In this document: piece after piece, positions 22,701-31,389 of the stretch
Layout: every line of letters begins with the position of its first letter
How positions within the stretch are numbered: position 1 is the stretch's first letter
Assembly (NCBI GenBank): GCA_045615345.1
Contig: JAZLER010000029.1
Span: 1-32,705 of the forward strand
Source of the DNA: Fumia sp045615345
GTDB taxonomy: Bacteria; Bacillota; Clostridia; Oscillospirales; Ruminococcaceae
Length of the DNA stretch: 32,705 nt
Reading direction: 5' to 3'
Made by a program: the position numbers and the translations under genes
The notes under the pieces: model-generated
What the model was told of the DNA's origin: nothing
Database searches by the model: none
What the model saw: the letters and a program-made list of their open reading frames with translations, nothing else

Positions 22701-24693
22701 ATTTTACAAATTCAATAATATTATGAATATTTACCCTATCCACATCAAAATATACGCGTCCTTCAGTATAATCGAACTTCAGCTCCTTGCCTTCAGGCTG
22801 TAACAATACTTTTGAAGGCATATTATCCATAGCAACTGAAAGTTTAATATCAATAACAGGTGGAATAAAATCCTCGGTATCACAGGTAATATCGGAATGA
22901 TTACCGTTTGCATTTATAAGCTGTAACATCATACGACCATCTTTTTCAAGACAGACAATCTCAAGCATACCGCAAACCTTTTCAATACGGGCAAGTGGTG
23001 TATAAAGCTTACCTGAAATCGTTTTTATAAGGTCACGATGCAGATACTGTGCAGCCTGATTATATGCAATACCGATATCAGCACCGATAGCAGAAATTTT
23101 ACCCTTGCCATAATTTACAATAACTGCAAAAGGACAAACAGGGCTATTAAACGAAGAGAACATATCAGCCACTACTTCCCCTCCATCGCAAGGAGAAATT
23201 TCCACAGGGTAGAGTACGCCACCGATTGCTTTACCATCCATAGTCCAGAAACGTTGCTCATTTGCTGAATTTCGTTGTCCCAGAAAACGATATGGTGGCA
23301 GAGGCTCGTTTAAGTTTTTAACTTCAAAAGGTGCACCTGCTTTGCTGAAAATTCTGCAAGTTTTCTCACCTGTCAAAAGCAAATTACCACCATTTTCAGC
23401 ATAATCAAGCAATTCCCTGACCATCTCAGGTTCAAGATTCTCAATAGTTTCAGGAATTACTATCATAGAATATTCTGCACAAATTCCTTTAAGAGTATGC
23501 TCACATACAATTTCGAGCGACTGTCCCGAATCACAAAGCAAAGCAGTAAGGCCGAGCTTACCCTCGTATTTTCCTCTTTCAAAAGGTCTGTTTTCCTCCA
23601 GACGGCGGTCATAGGTGGAAAGAAGCATTGCCACCTGATGAATCGGTTTTCCTTTAAAACAATATTCTTCACGTTCTCTCATAAAATCCGCAACAGGTTT
23701 TAAGTTAAGAAGGTTGGGCATACGCGGTGAACCATCAAACTGGAAAGAAAGTCCTGCCTGAAATCCTCCACCCAAAGATATGGCAGTGGCAGCCTGTTGC
23801 ATAATCTGTACAGGATGTTCGGGCAATAAATCTATATGTCCTATACCATTATATCGCTGTGCCATACCCATAAGGTCCCACGGCATTTTCTGTTGCACCA
23901 ATGCTCTTGAAGCATAACGTGCACCGTTCAGGGAATTGAATGGTATATTATCTCCTGACAGAAAATCCACATTCACTGTTACGGGTTCAGGCATATGGTC
24001 GCTGAATATCCAGTTTGATGTAATCTGCAAATCGGGATATTTTTCGTGCAGGGTATCCACATAATGTCTTGCATATTTCCTGAACAATTCTCTGTTATAT
24101 TCTTTCCATTCTTCAAAATACGGATCACCTTTTTTTACAGGTAAGATACCATTTAAAGAGATACCTGTTTCCTTTTCAAAAACCTCAATGGATTCGGCAC
24201 GATAGTCCATTTCACTGCCCCAGCAGTCGCCATCTATCCAGACCCCATCAACACCATATTTTTCCGCTGCTTCAGAAAGCTGAGGAATCATCAGATCGTC
24301 CACATACTTACCATTAAGTCTTGTACCGATTGGGCTCAGTGAACCATCAGCTTTAAGGGTAGCTTCTTCGGGATGCTCGGCACAATATTTCCTGTCCTGT
24401 ACGCCCGAATAATGGAGATAGAGTGCCACACCTTCTTCCTTTGTGACTCTGCGCCACATTTCAAGATTATCAAAAGCAAAATCGGGCATAGCGTTACCAA
24501 GCTTTGTCGGATAAGTAACCCAGCCATAATGACCTTTGCAGTCAATCTGCCAGTAATCAGGATGAAGTTCCCGACAAATGGTACGGATATCCTCCTCACA
24601 AAGAGTTTTTCCCACTGTACCCATTCCCAGCTGTGCATGATAGTCACAATGAATACCCCAAAAACAGTCTTTTCTCTTTTTTATACTCTTCAT
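22699..24693 (-). CDS. Putative glycoside hydrolase with GATase-like domain
   Basis: The protein has 664 residues and no signal peptide. Residues 1-370 appear to be a TIM-barrel glycosidase. PDYWQIDCKGHYGW lies near strand 1-2, LYLHYSGVQDRKY follows, and VDGVWIDGD (148-156) holds a likely catalytic Asp, reminiscent of GH29 alpha-L-fucosidases and related barrels. From about 380 there is a beta-galactosidase-trimerisation / GATase-like domain (IVIPETIENLEPEMVRELLD, ENGGNLLLTGE). A C-terminal beta-sandwich follows. I cannot assign a GH family number. It is the last gene of a three-gene operon with a regulator and a transporter, suggesting cytoplasmic breakdown of an imported oligosaccharide. 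Confidence 0.7.
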   Translation of the reverse strand: MKSIKKRKDCFWGIHCDYHAQLGMGTVGKTLCEEDIRTICRELHPDYWQIDCKGHYGWVTYPTKLGNAMPDFAFDNLEMWRRVTKEEGVALYLHYSGVQDRKYCAEHPEEATLKADGSLSPIGTRLNGKYVDDLMIPQLSEAAEKYGVDGVWIDGDCWGSEMDYRAESIEVFEKETGISLNGILPVKKGDPYFEEWKEYNRELFRKYARHYVDTLHEKYPDLQITSNWIFSDHMPEPVTVNVDFLSGDNIPFNSLNGARYASRALVQQKMPWDLMGMAQRYNGIGHIDLLPEHPVQIMQQAATAISLGGGFQAGLSFQFDGSPRMPNLLNLKPVADFMREREEYCFKGKPIHQVAMLLSTYDRRLEENRPFERGKYEGKLGLTALLCDSGQSLEIVCEHTLKGICAEYSMIVIPETIENLEPEMVRELLDYAENGGNLLLTGEKTCRIFSKAGAPFEVKNLNEPLPPYRFLGQRNSANEQRFWTMDGKAIGGVLYPVEISPCDGGEVVADMFSSFNSPVCPFAVIVNYGKGKISAIGADIGIAYNQAAQYLHRDLIKTISGKLYTPLARIEKVCGMLEIVCLEKDGRMMLQLINANGNHSDITCDTEDFIPPVIDIKLSVAMDNMPSKVLLQPEGKELKFDYTEGRVYFDVDRVNIHNIIEFVK

Positions 24694-24701
24694 AAAATCA
24701 C

Positions 24702-25775
24702 CTATAATCTTATTCCAAACTGATGTATTAACTTACACAATTCTTCCTTACTGTGAATATTGAGTGCTTTATACAACTTTTTAATATGATACTTAACCGC
24801 ATCTTCCGAAAGATACATTATTTTCGCTATCTCACTATAGGATGCATTTTCAGTGAGCAGTCGCAATATATCGCGTTTTTCCTGTGTACAAAAAGAAAGC
24901 ACGCGGTCAATTGCATTAATCTGATAAATTTTTTCACAGATATCACAGTTATCATCATACTGATACAAGCTTCGTATAGATTCGGATTTCTGTTTTTCAG
25001 AAGCATCACCCGTCGATTCTCTTTTTATCAGTTCACCCTTTAAATGTATATCCACGGAGCCAAGCTTTTCAAAGCTGAGAAGGTTTTTGCATATCTGCAA
25101 AGTAACTGCAGCCATAGTATCTGAATCGTAAGAAACCGTTGTCAAAGAGGGCGTTACATGTTCACTGAGCCAAAGGTTGCCGTTCCCGATTAAAAACAGC
25201 CGTTCCGGAACTGAAATATCCAGTTCCCGAAAACGCCCCAACAGATAGATTGCCATAATGTCATTGGCACAGACAACACTGTCATAATGTTCAAGTCGTA
25301 CTATAAACTCATCAAAACAAGCATCAATATCATTGTCCACATAGTAAATGTCACGGGAAGAGAGATATCTCGTGAATGCTATTGCCTTTGACTCATCGGA
25401 TGTATCGTTTTTCTGCACACCAAAAAGTGCAGTTTTCGTACGCCCACGAGTCTCTAAAAGTTTTATGCACTCCTTTATCAACACATCCTGGTCTGACAAA
25501 ACATGGCTTATGTTGTGTCGATACTGTTCAACAACACCATTAGTCAGAATGATATGCTGATGTGATGTGTCAAGATGTTCAAGCACCTCCTTGAGCCACA
25601 GCTCATCTACACCAACCAGTACAATCACACTGCTGTCCACTGCGTTCTCCCAGGAATACACAATATTCAGCGTTATATTATTGCGGACAGCATGTCTGTG
25701 AAAAGCCTCTATGACGGCTTTCCCCCATTTAAGTGTTGCCATTCTGGTATGCACAAGCAGAGTAATATTATCCAT
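24702..25775 (-). CDS. Regulator with LacI/PBP-like sensor and C-terminal LuxR-type HTH
   Basis: The protein has 357 residues. The first 270 or so follow the periplasmic-binding-protein-like sensor fold of LacI/GalR regulators (two Rossmann-like subdomains; CANDIMAIYLLGRF, RLFLIGNGNLWLSEHVTPSLTT), but there is no N-terminal LacI HTH. The DNA-binding part is instead a GerE/LuxR-type HTH at the C-terminus (about 297-355, YSEIAKIMYLSEDAVKYHIK then LYKALNIHSK). It is a sugar-sensing regulator with swapped domain order. It lies 8 bp before the glycoside hydrolase gene and 15 bp after the transporter gene in one operon, which it presumably controls. The ligand is unknown. Confidence 0.85.
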   Translation of the reverse strand: MDNITLLVHTRMATLKWGKAVIEAFHRHAVRNNITLNIVYSWENAVDSSVIVLVGVDELWLKEVLEHLDTSHQHIILTNGVVEQYRHNISHVLSDQDVLIKECIKLLETRGRTKTALFGVQKNDTSDESKAIAFTRYLSSRDIYYVDNDIDACFDEFIVRLEHYDSVVCANDIMAIYLLGRFRELDISVPERLFLIGNGNLWLSEHVTPSLTTVSYDSDTMAAVTLQICKNLLSFEKLGSVDIHLKGELIKRESTGDASEKQKSESIRSLYQYDDNCDICEKIYQINAIDRVLSFCTQEKRDILRLLTENASYSEIAKIMYLSEDAVKYHIKKLYKALNIHSKEELCKLIHQFGIRL

Positions 25776-25790
25776 TACTGTATCCCCTTT

Positions 25791-26678
25791 TTAAAAGTTC
25801 ACAATCAATATGGCAGATATAATTCCTGAAATAACACCGCAGATATTTTTAGCGGTAATTTTTTCGAAAAACAACATTCTTCCAACCAACAAACAACCTA
25901 TAATGCTGATAACACTGGGTACTGTATTTAAAATAACAATCGGTATCACACGGGAAAGGGCTGTAGTAAAATACACAATGGTGGCACAAACAGCACCTAA
26001 ACCCATACCATAAGGATAAAGTTTCTTCGGAAAACCACCACTTTCAGTCTTACATCCACCACGCGAAGACAATATCAGATATCCTATGAAGAAAAACACA
26101 GATGCACAAACATAACTTAAACAAGAAAAAAGTGCAGGATTTCCGTTTTCTACCCGTACCGCAAAATATTTTCCCAGCACACCGCAACATCCGTTAATAA
26201 AGAAGTTTAAAGCAAGCATTATAATGGTTTTGACATTCAGTTTTTTTACTGAAGATTTGTCGTTTGGCGAAAGAAAATAAACTGCCGCAAAAAATGCCAC
26301 AACACCTGTCCATTGCAATATAGTCATAGGTTCATCAAAAAAGAAAATGCCTGCTATTGAGGGAAGAATTATTCCACCGCCAAGTGCACACATATTGCAA
26401 AGCACAAGCGGTGCTCCCTGAAGTGCCGCAAGTGAAGTCAGAAGTTCTACCAGAAAACATGTGCCTGTCAATGTACTGCAAACAACAGTAGCAGCATTAA
26501 ATCCGTAAAACCCTGATATACAAAGGTACAACACAGAAAAAAGTGCAGCCGCACCTTCAAAATAAGCACCATAGCTTAAATATCTGCGTGTACTGTCCAT
26601 ATATGAGCTTGTCTGCTTATTGATATTCGCCTGAACAATGCGTAAAATGCCAACCAGAAAAACAAATAAAAAATTCAT
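25791..26678 (-). CDS. DMT-superfamily (EamA-like) membrane transporter
   Basis: The protein has 295 residues with about ten transmembrane helices in two internally repeated halves. The pattern of short loops and the second-half motif NPALFSCLSYVCASVFFFIG fits drug/metabolite (EamA) carriers. The ribosome binding site is GGGGAAAG before ATG 26678. It is the first gene of the operon with the PBP-LuxR regulator and the glycoside hydrolase. The role is most likely import or export of a small sugar or metabolite linked to the hydrolase; the substrate cannot be read from sequence. Confidence 0.85.
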   Translation of the reverse strand: MNFLFVFLVGILRIVQANINKQTSSYMDSTRRYLSYGAYFEGAAALFSVLYLCISGFYGFNAATVVCSTLTGTCFLVELLTSLAALQGAPLVLCNMCALGGGIILPSIAGIFFFDEPMTILQWTGVVAFFAAVYFLSPNDKSSVKKLNVKTIIMLALNFFINGCCGVLGKYFAVRVENGNPALFSCLSYVCASVFFFIGYLILSSRGGCKTESGGFPKKLYPYGMGLGAVCATIVYFTTALSRVIPIVILNTVPSVISIIGCLLVGRMLFFEKITAKNICGVISGIISAILIVNF

Positions 26679-26704
26679 ACTTTCCCCTGATTCTTTTTTC
26701 TTTT

Positions 26705-26733
26705 ACAATATCACATTATTCGGATTATGGCAA
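26705..26733 (-). promoter_or_regulatory. Promoter of the transporter / regulator / glycosidase operon
   Basis: On the minus strand TTGCCA (26728-26733) and TATTGT (26705-26710) are separated by 17 bp, about 27 bp before the ATG at 26678. Confidence 0.6.
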
Positions 26734-26773
26734 GGTGAAAAACAACTGCATTTAAAGTCCCAATAACTACCCT

Positions 26774-26806
26774 ACAAAAAAAGCCATAGCTTTTGCTATG
26801 GCTTTA
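26774..26806 (-). terminator. Terminator of the SDR-AKR-Gfo operon
   Basis: AAAGCCATAGC-tttt-GCTATGGCTTT forms an 11-bp stem, followed on the minus strand by TTTTTTT. It sits directly after the oxidoreductase stop at 26809. Confidence 0.92.
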
Positions 26807-26808
26807 AT

Positions 26809-27756
26809 TTATCCTTCAACTTCTTTTCTTATCTCCGCAAGTTCTATTTTTCTGCCACCTTCGTTACGGCTTCTTATACCTGCAATAATAATTTCCATAA
26901 GTTCAATGGTTTCGCTGAACGGGAAATCCTCTTCCCCTCTTTTTGCAAAAGCGATAAACTTATCAAGCTGAGTTTTGAAAGAGTAATAACTGTCCTTAAA
27001 GGGAAGTGAAACACTTTCGCAAGTACCGGTAAGTCTTAAATCAATAGCACCCATATCGTAAATATTTACGATATTCACATCAATTCCCCTTTTATGGGTA
27101 AGATGCACGATATTATTCTGGGGACCTGTGCCGGTATTCTGAACTGTTAAAAATCCAGGGCCTGTAATCCTGAAAACGGGTTCTAAAGCGTGAATTCCGT
27201 AGCGTTCCCAGGTTTTAGGCATTGTCATATTGATATAACGCAAGTCGCCAAGCTCGTAAGTAGATGTGTAATAAGGCATATATTCTTTGGTATATCGCAA
27301 AGAACTTGACGACATAATTTTGGCGCCGTCCTTAACCCATTTTATAATGGTTTTGAGGTCGTCAACGTTATCTGCCATAGGCTTGTCGATAAAAACGGGA
27401 AGTCCCGCTTTTACAAAAGGTTCCGCACGCCAGACGTGTTCATTACCTTTATCGGTTGCGATAATTACGGCGTCAACTTCACCGATAACGTCCTCAGGCT
27501 TTGAAACTATATTTTCAATTTTTGCGGCTTTTGCAACTCTTACGGCATCTTCAGAATTATCGGTCCATATGTGAGTAACCCTTGCGTTTTCTATACCGAA
27601 AGTTTCAGGAGGCTGTTTTTCAAGATATCGCGGGATAACGGGAAAACCGCAATCTTCCATAGCTTCCTTATCATAGCCGTTAAACATAGCACTCCATGAA
27701 AAGGGATGACCATTACCATCAACCATTCCGAGCATCGCCACTTTGAACTCTTTCAT
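26809..27756 (-). CDS. Gfo/Idh/MocA-family oxidoreductase
   Basis: The protein has 315 residues. It has an N-terminal NAD(P)-binding domain (VAMLGMVDGN..., then VDAVIIATDKGNEHV) and the family signature FIDKPMADN (the EKP-type motif with Lys). The C-terminal domain is a mixed alpha/beta sheet used for sugar binding, with YGIHALEPVFRITG placing a catalytic His. Members oxidise or reduce sugars, inositols or their lactones with NAD(P). It is the last gene of the SDR-AKR-Gfo operon, 12 bp after the aldo-keto reductase. The substrate is unknown but fits a sugar-oxidation series. Confidence 0.88.
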   Translation of the reverse strand: MKEFKVAMLGMVDGNGHPFSWSAMFNGYDKEAMEDCGFPVIPRYLEKQPPETFGIENARVTHIWTDNSEDAVRVAKAAKIENIVSKPEDVIGEVDAVIIATDKGNEHVWRAEPFVKAGLPVFIDKPMADNVDDLKTIIKWVKDGAKIMSSSSLRYTKEYMPYYTSTYELGDLRYINMTMPKTWERYGIHALEPVFRITGPGFLTVQNTGTGPQNNIVHLTHKRGIDVNIVNIYDMGAIDLRLTGTCESVSLPFKDSYYSFKTQLDKFIAFAKRGEEDFPFSETIELMEIIIAGIRSRNEGGRKIELAEIRKEVEG

Positions 27757-27768
27757 AAAATCACCCTC

Positions 27769-28719
27769 CTATTTAGGTCTTCTTAAAACTTCCATAATCT
27801 TAGACAAATTAACATCTTTGAAAGCTTCAAACACTTCTTTTCTGATATCATCAGGAATTACGGGAGCATTGATATAATTAATATTCTGAGCTACCTGCGC
27901 CTCGGTATCTGCACCAAGCACAAGCGATGTAACACCATCTATATCGCGGATAAATGAAATCGCAAACTCGGCAATACTCATACCCGATTTTTTACAGAAT
28001 TCGCGCAGTCTGAGAATATAAGGTTTTGCGTATTCCAGAAGCAACGGGTCTTTAATTTCATCGGGATTTAAAAAGAAAAGCCCCTGCAAAAATACACTTC
28101 TTACAAAAACCAGAGCATCCGCTTCTTTAAGTTTTCTGATATAGCCTTTTTCTATCCACTGCTGGTCAAAAAGACTCATCGGAAGCTGAACTGCCCTGTA
28201 AACATCGTTTCGAAGCATCGCGTCAACTTCCTCCGGCTCATAGATGGAAACCCCTGCCATCTTTGTGTATCCCTCATCCACAAGCTTCTCAAAGGTTTTT
28301 GCGACAACTTCCTTACAGTCACCGAGCATATACCCTGCCCCACGGTGCAAAAGAAGACAATCAAGTGAATTGACACCAAGCTTTTTAAGTGAAGTTTCAA
28401 CCGATTCGTACATTCCCTTTTCAATTTCCTTGTCGGAAACATTTATCGGGTCTTTTACCACAAGCTTACTTGTGATAAAAGGCATTTTCTCCTGTGGGTT
28501 TGCTTTAAAATATTCACCGAGCACATCTTCTGCAGTACCATAAGCACGTGCGGTATCAAGGCTTGTTATTCCAAGCTTCAGGGCACAGTCAAGCATACCA
28601 AAACTTTTTTCTGTTGACGGCTGTCCGCCTTCGTTTGCAATTCCGTAGTTCATACCAAACTGCACAGTACCCAGTGAAATCTGCGACAATTCTTTGCCGT
28701 TTACAATTCTGTTTTTCAT
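27769..28719 (-). CDS. Aldo/keto reductase
   Basis: The protein has 316 residues with the complete catalytic tetrad. LDTARAYG holds Asp and Tyr, ITSKL the Lys, and LLLHRGAG the His. NADP-binding SLVLGADTEAQV lies near the end. The start MKNRIVNGKELSQISLGTVQ is typical of this family, including those that act on deoxy-sugars and lactones. It is coupled to the SDR gene (8 bp) and the Gfo gene (12 bp), suggesting sequential redox steps on the same sugar. Confidence 0.9.
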   Translation of the reverse strand: MKNRIVNGKELSQISLGTVQFGMNYGIANEGGQPSTEKSFGMLDCALKLGITSLDTARAYGTAEDVLGEYFKANPQEKMPFITSKLVVKDPINVSDKEIEKGMYESVETSLKKLGVNSLDCLLLHRGAGYMLGDCKEVVAKTFEKLVDEGYTKMAGVSIYEPEEVDAMLRNDVYRAVQLPMSLFDQQWIEKGYIRKLKEADALVFVRSVFLQGLFFLNPDEIKDPLLLEYAKPYILRLREFCKKSGMSIAEFAISFIRDIDGVTSLVLGADTEAQVAQNINYINAPVIPDDIRKEVFEAFKDVNLSKIMEVLRRPK

Positions 28720-28727
28720 ATAGTCAC

Positions 28728-29510
28728 CTACTTAGCTGTATATCCGCCATCAATTTCAATGGAGGAACCCGTAATATAAGCGGATGCTTCAGATGCAAGG
28801 AAGACAATTGCACCCATAATATCGGTTTCGTTTGCCATTCTGCCAAGGAAAGTTTTTGCAGAATAACGTTTTACAAACGTTTCGGGCTGACCGTTATAAA
28901 ATCCTCCCAGATTAAGAACGTTGCAACGTACATTTTTGCTGCCGTATCTGCTCGCCAAAAACTTAGTATAGTTGTGCATACCGCCCTTGTGGAAGAAATA
29001 ATCTCCCGCCATATCCACGTCCATTTCAGTGCCTTTGTAAAGCTCGTAATCAGGGCCTAAAATACCCATATAAGAACCGATATTTATAATAGAGCCACCG
29101 CCGTTTTCTGCCATATGGTCACCAAACGCACGGGAGATAATCATAAGGCCAGTAGCATTAACGTGCATACTTTTATCAAAAAGTGAAGCGTCACCCTGAT
29201 ATCCGTCGGTGCAACGCAAAACCGAATTATTTACAAGAACGCTTACCTTATCGCCATTTTTTGTGATTTCATCAAGAAACTTCTTAACACTTTCCTCGTC
29301 ACTCTGATCAACCTGACCTGCATAAACAGAAAGTCCCTTTTCACGCATTTTCACAGCAAAATCCTCATTAGCCTGAAGATTTCTTGAAGCAGTATAAACC
29401 TTTGCACCCGCAGATGCCAACGCCTCTACCATCTGTCTGCCGTAAAGACCGCTGCCGCCTGTCACAACGGCAACCTTGCCGTCTAATTTAAACATATCCA
29501 TAATATTCAT
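28728..29510 (-). CDS. Short-chain dehydrogenase/reductase (SDR)
   Basis: The protein has 260 residues. It is a classical SDR: TGGSGLYGR cofactor motif, VLVNNS, the catalytic Ser in NIGSYMG and Tyr-Lys in YFFHK, ending in the ASAYITGSSIEIDGGY signature. It resembles gluconate or sugar 5-dehydrogenases. It is the first gene of the operon, divergent from an AraC regulator. An insertion (GPDYELYKGTEMDVDMAGD) before the active-site Tyr is characteristic of a sugar-acid subgroup I cannot name with certainty. Confidence 0.88.
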   Translation of the reverse strand: MNIMDMFKLDGKVAVVTGGSGLYGRQMVEALASAGAKVYTASRNLQANEDFAVKMREKGLSVYAGQVDQSDEESVKKFLDEITKNGDKVSVLVNNSVLRCTDGYQGDASLFDKSMHVNATGLMIISRAFGDHMAENGGGSIINIGSYMGILGPDYELYKGTEMDVDMAGDYFFHKGGMHNYTKFLASRYGSKNVRCNVLNLGGFYNGQPETFVKRYSAKTFLGRMANETDIMGAIVFLASEASAYITGSSIEIDGGYTAK

Positions 29511-29527
29511 AAAATCACCTCATTATC

Positions 29528-29556
29528 ATTATACTCCTCATATTTTCTCGCAACAA
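29528..29556 (-). promoter_or_regulatory. Promoter of the SDR-AKR-Gfo operon
   Basis: On the minus strand TTGTTG (29551-29556) and a perfect TATAAT (29528-29533) are separated by 17 bp, followed by the SDR binding site GAGGTGAT. Confidence 0.65.
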
Positions 29557-29570
29557 TACCACAAAAGCTC

Positions 29571-29607
29571 TTTTTGTCAGTATTTTCTATCCGTTTTTGT
29601 TAGTATT
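29571..29607. promoter_or_regulatory. Direct repeats TTTTTGTYAGTATT, candidate AraC operator
   Basis: TTTTTGTCAGTATT (29571-29584) and TTTTTGTTAGTATT (29594-29607) differ in one base and are 23 bp apart, start to start. They lie between the divergent promoters of the SDR operon and the AraC gene, with the second copy next to the AraC -35 box. Confidence 0.7.
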
Positions 29608-29611
29608 CTTG

Positions 29612-29640
29612 TTGACTGAAAGCAAAAATTCTGCTAAACT
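29612..29640 (+). promoter_or_regulatory. Promoter of the second AraC regulator gene
   Basis: TTGACT (29612-29617) and TAAACT (29635-29640) are separated by 17 bp, 21 bp before the ATG at 29662. Confidence 0.7.
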
Positions 29641-29661
29641 GAAATCAAAGGAAGTGATAAA

Positions 29662-30531
29662 ATGTCTTCAGAATATAATCTTATCACACATTTTTCAATT
29701 GATAACGTTGACGTTGTTTTTTACCTCGAAAATACTTTTTTTGAAAAAGAAATAAAATTCAAACCTACTATGGTTCACGAACACGCCTGGTATGAACTGC
29801 ATTACGTTGAAAAAGGTACGCTTGAAGTAACCAAAAACGGTGAAACTATCTCTGTTTCAGATGGAGAAATGCTCTTTTTGCCCCCACGCACCTATCACAG
29901 CACCAGGTCTTTGGAAGGAACTGTTTTCAACAGCTTTGGCTTTGAAATTTCCAAAAACAGCAATAAAAGCACAGAAAATCTTTACAACACCATAAGTAAG
30001 ATTTTAGAAAACAGTAATTCTTTTCATACCGATGATACCAAAACAGTTGCCGAGATGTCGAAGGAACTGAAAAAATATTTCGAAAAAGGCGGTCAAATTA
30101 CCGATTGCAGAGTCCACAATATGCTTTCTTTGATTTTATTTGCACTGACCGACGTTCTTCCTCAAAAAGCCGACAACAAAACTGCTGTCGCCTTTGAAAA
30201 TCTCACACATATTGAAGACAAACGACACTTTGTCCTTGATTTTCTTACCTCGCACGAGCTCAACAACCTTTCGTTAAACGAGCTTTCCGAAAAAATCTAT
30301 CTGAGCCCGAAACAGATAAACGAAATCATTAAAAAGCGTTACAATATGACCTATAAGCAAAAGCAGATACGCTATAAAATAGAAAATGCCAAAAGGCAAA
30401 TCCGTTCAAGTGATTTACCGATTGACACTATCGCAACGCAGGTGGGCTACACAAACCTCACAAGCTTTTATAAGGCTTTCAAGGAAATAGTAGGTATGTC
30501 ACCTTCGGAATATCGCAAAAAACCGCAGTAA
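29662..30531 (+). CDS. AraC-family transcriptional regulator (next to the SDR operon)
   Basis: The protein has 289 residues and starts after GGAAGTGAT. An N-terminal cupin-type sensor (about 30-110, KPTMVHEHAWYELHYVEKGT with likely metal/ligand His, then SDGEMLFLPPRTYHST) is followed by a helical linker and the C-terminal AraC DNA-binding domain (from about 188: LSLNELSEKIYLSPKQINEI and IDTIATQVGYTNLTSFYKAF). It is divergent to the SDR-AKR-Gfo operon with clear direct repeats between them, so it very likely activates that operon and perhaps the nearby aldolase. Its last codons overlap the convergent terminator. Confidence 0.92.
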   Translation: MSSEYNLITHFSIDNVDVVFYLENTFFEKEIKFKPTMVHEHAWYELHYVEKGTLEVTKNGETISVSDGEMLFLPPRTYHSTRSLEGTVFNSFGFEISKNSNKSTENLYNTISKILENSNSFHTDDTKTVAEMSKELKKYFEKGGQITDCRVHNMLSLILFALTDVLPQKADNKTAVAFENLTHIEDKRHFVLDFLTSHELNNLSLNELSEKIYLSPKQINEIIKKRYNMTYKQKQIRYKIENAKRQIRSSDLPIDTIATQVGYTNLTSFYKAFKEIVGMSPSEYRKKPQ

Positions 30532-30549
30532 AAATTACTGCGGTTTTTC
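30519..30549. terminator. Bidirectional terminator between AraC and aldolase genes
   Basis: AAAACCGCAGTAA pairs with TTACTGCGGTTTT (13 bp) around AAA, with T or A runs on the outer sides. It includes the AraC stop codon. Confidence 0.9.
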
Positions 30550-30551
30550 TC

Positions 30552-31322
30552 TTATTTAAGTTTTGTTATTCCTTCGAGTATATCTTTATAGTAGTTTGAA
30601 AGTCCAACTACGTCAGCACCGATGTTGATAAAGTTAAAGCCTTCATCGATAAGTTCTTTAGCATTACCAAGTCCGCCGACAGTACCTGCCATCTTGCCGT
30701 ATTTACGGGCAGTTTGTGCAACAAGCTTTCTTGTTTCGATGATTTCGGGGTCATTAAACTGATTGGTTTTTCCAATACCCTGGGAAAAATCTGCAGGGCC
30801 AAAGAAAATCATATCAATACCTTCCAGAGCACAGATTTCTTCAAGCTCACTGAGTGGTTCGGGATCTTCAATCTGAATACAGTTAAAGCGTTCTGCATTA
30901 GCTTCTTCGATATAATTTTCCACAAGACAGAATTTACCGTCTGCGTTACCACCGTCTAACGGTCTGCGACCGATGGGTGCAAATTTTGTATAGTATACAA
31001 CCTCTTTTGCTTCTTTAAGACTCATAACATGAGGTATCATAACACCTGTGGAATCTGCTTCAAGCGGTCTTATAAGGTCACTGTAGCCACCTGTACGCGC
31101 CACACGGGTCATAACATCACAATCGTAAACTTTAGCCGCACGGATAAGGTTTTCAAGGTCTATGTAATCAGAGGGAACGTGCTCACAGTCAATCCAGACA
31201 CAGTCAATTCCCGACATAGCGGCAAGCTCCATAACCCTCGGATCTGCAAGATTAAGTTTTGTTGAAAATACGGTTTCACCATTTTTGATTTTGCGAATAA
31301 CGTTGCTTTTTCTCATATTCAT
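30552..31322 (-). CDS. HpcH/HpaI-family aldolase (2-keto-3-deoxy-sugar-acid type)
   Basis: The protein has 256 residues and starts after GGAAGGAAG. It is a class II TIM-barrel aldolase with the usual residues: IDCEHVPSD (catalytic His), MTRVA (Arg), the metal ligand Glu in CIQIEDPEPL and the metal ligand Asp in FFGPADFSQG. It resembles 2-keto-3-deoxy-rhamnonate or -glucarate aldolases, which split these acids to pyruvate and an aldehyde. With the neighbouring SDR, AKR and Gfo proteins it completes a plausible oxidative pathway for a deoxy-sugar. It is monocistronic with its own promoter. Confidence 0.9.
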   Translation of the reverse strand: MNMRKSNVIRKIKNGETVFSTKLNLADPRVMELAAMSGIDCVWIDCEHVPSDYIDLENLIRAAKVYDCDVMTRVARTGGYSDLIRPLEADSTGVMIPHVMSLKEAKEVVYYTKFAPIGRRPLDGGNADGKFCLVENYIEEANAERFNCIQIEDPEPLSELEEICALEGIDMIFFGPADFSQGIGKTNQFNDPEIIETRKLVAQTARKYGKMAGTVGGLGNAKELIDEGFNFINIGADVVGLSNYYKDILEGITKLK

Positions 31323-31347
31323 AATTATCGACTTCCTTCCTTGTTAT

Positions 31348-31376
31348 ATAATAACACCCTGAAAGGAATTTTGCAA
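31348..31376 (-). promoter_or_regulatory. Promoter of the aldolase gene
   Basis: On the minus strand TTGCAA (31371-31376) and TATTAT (31348-31353) are separated by 17 bp, about 25 bp before the ATG. Confidence 0.7.
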
Positions 31377-31389
31377 TATTTTTTTAAAC

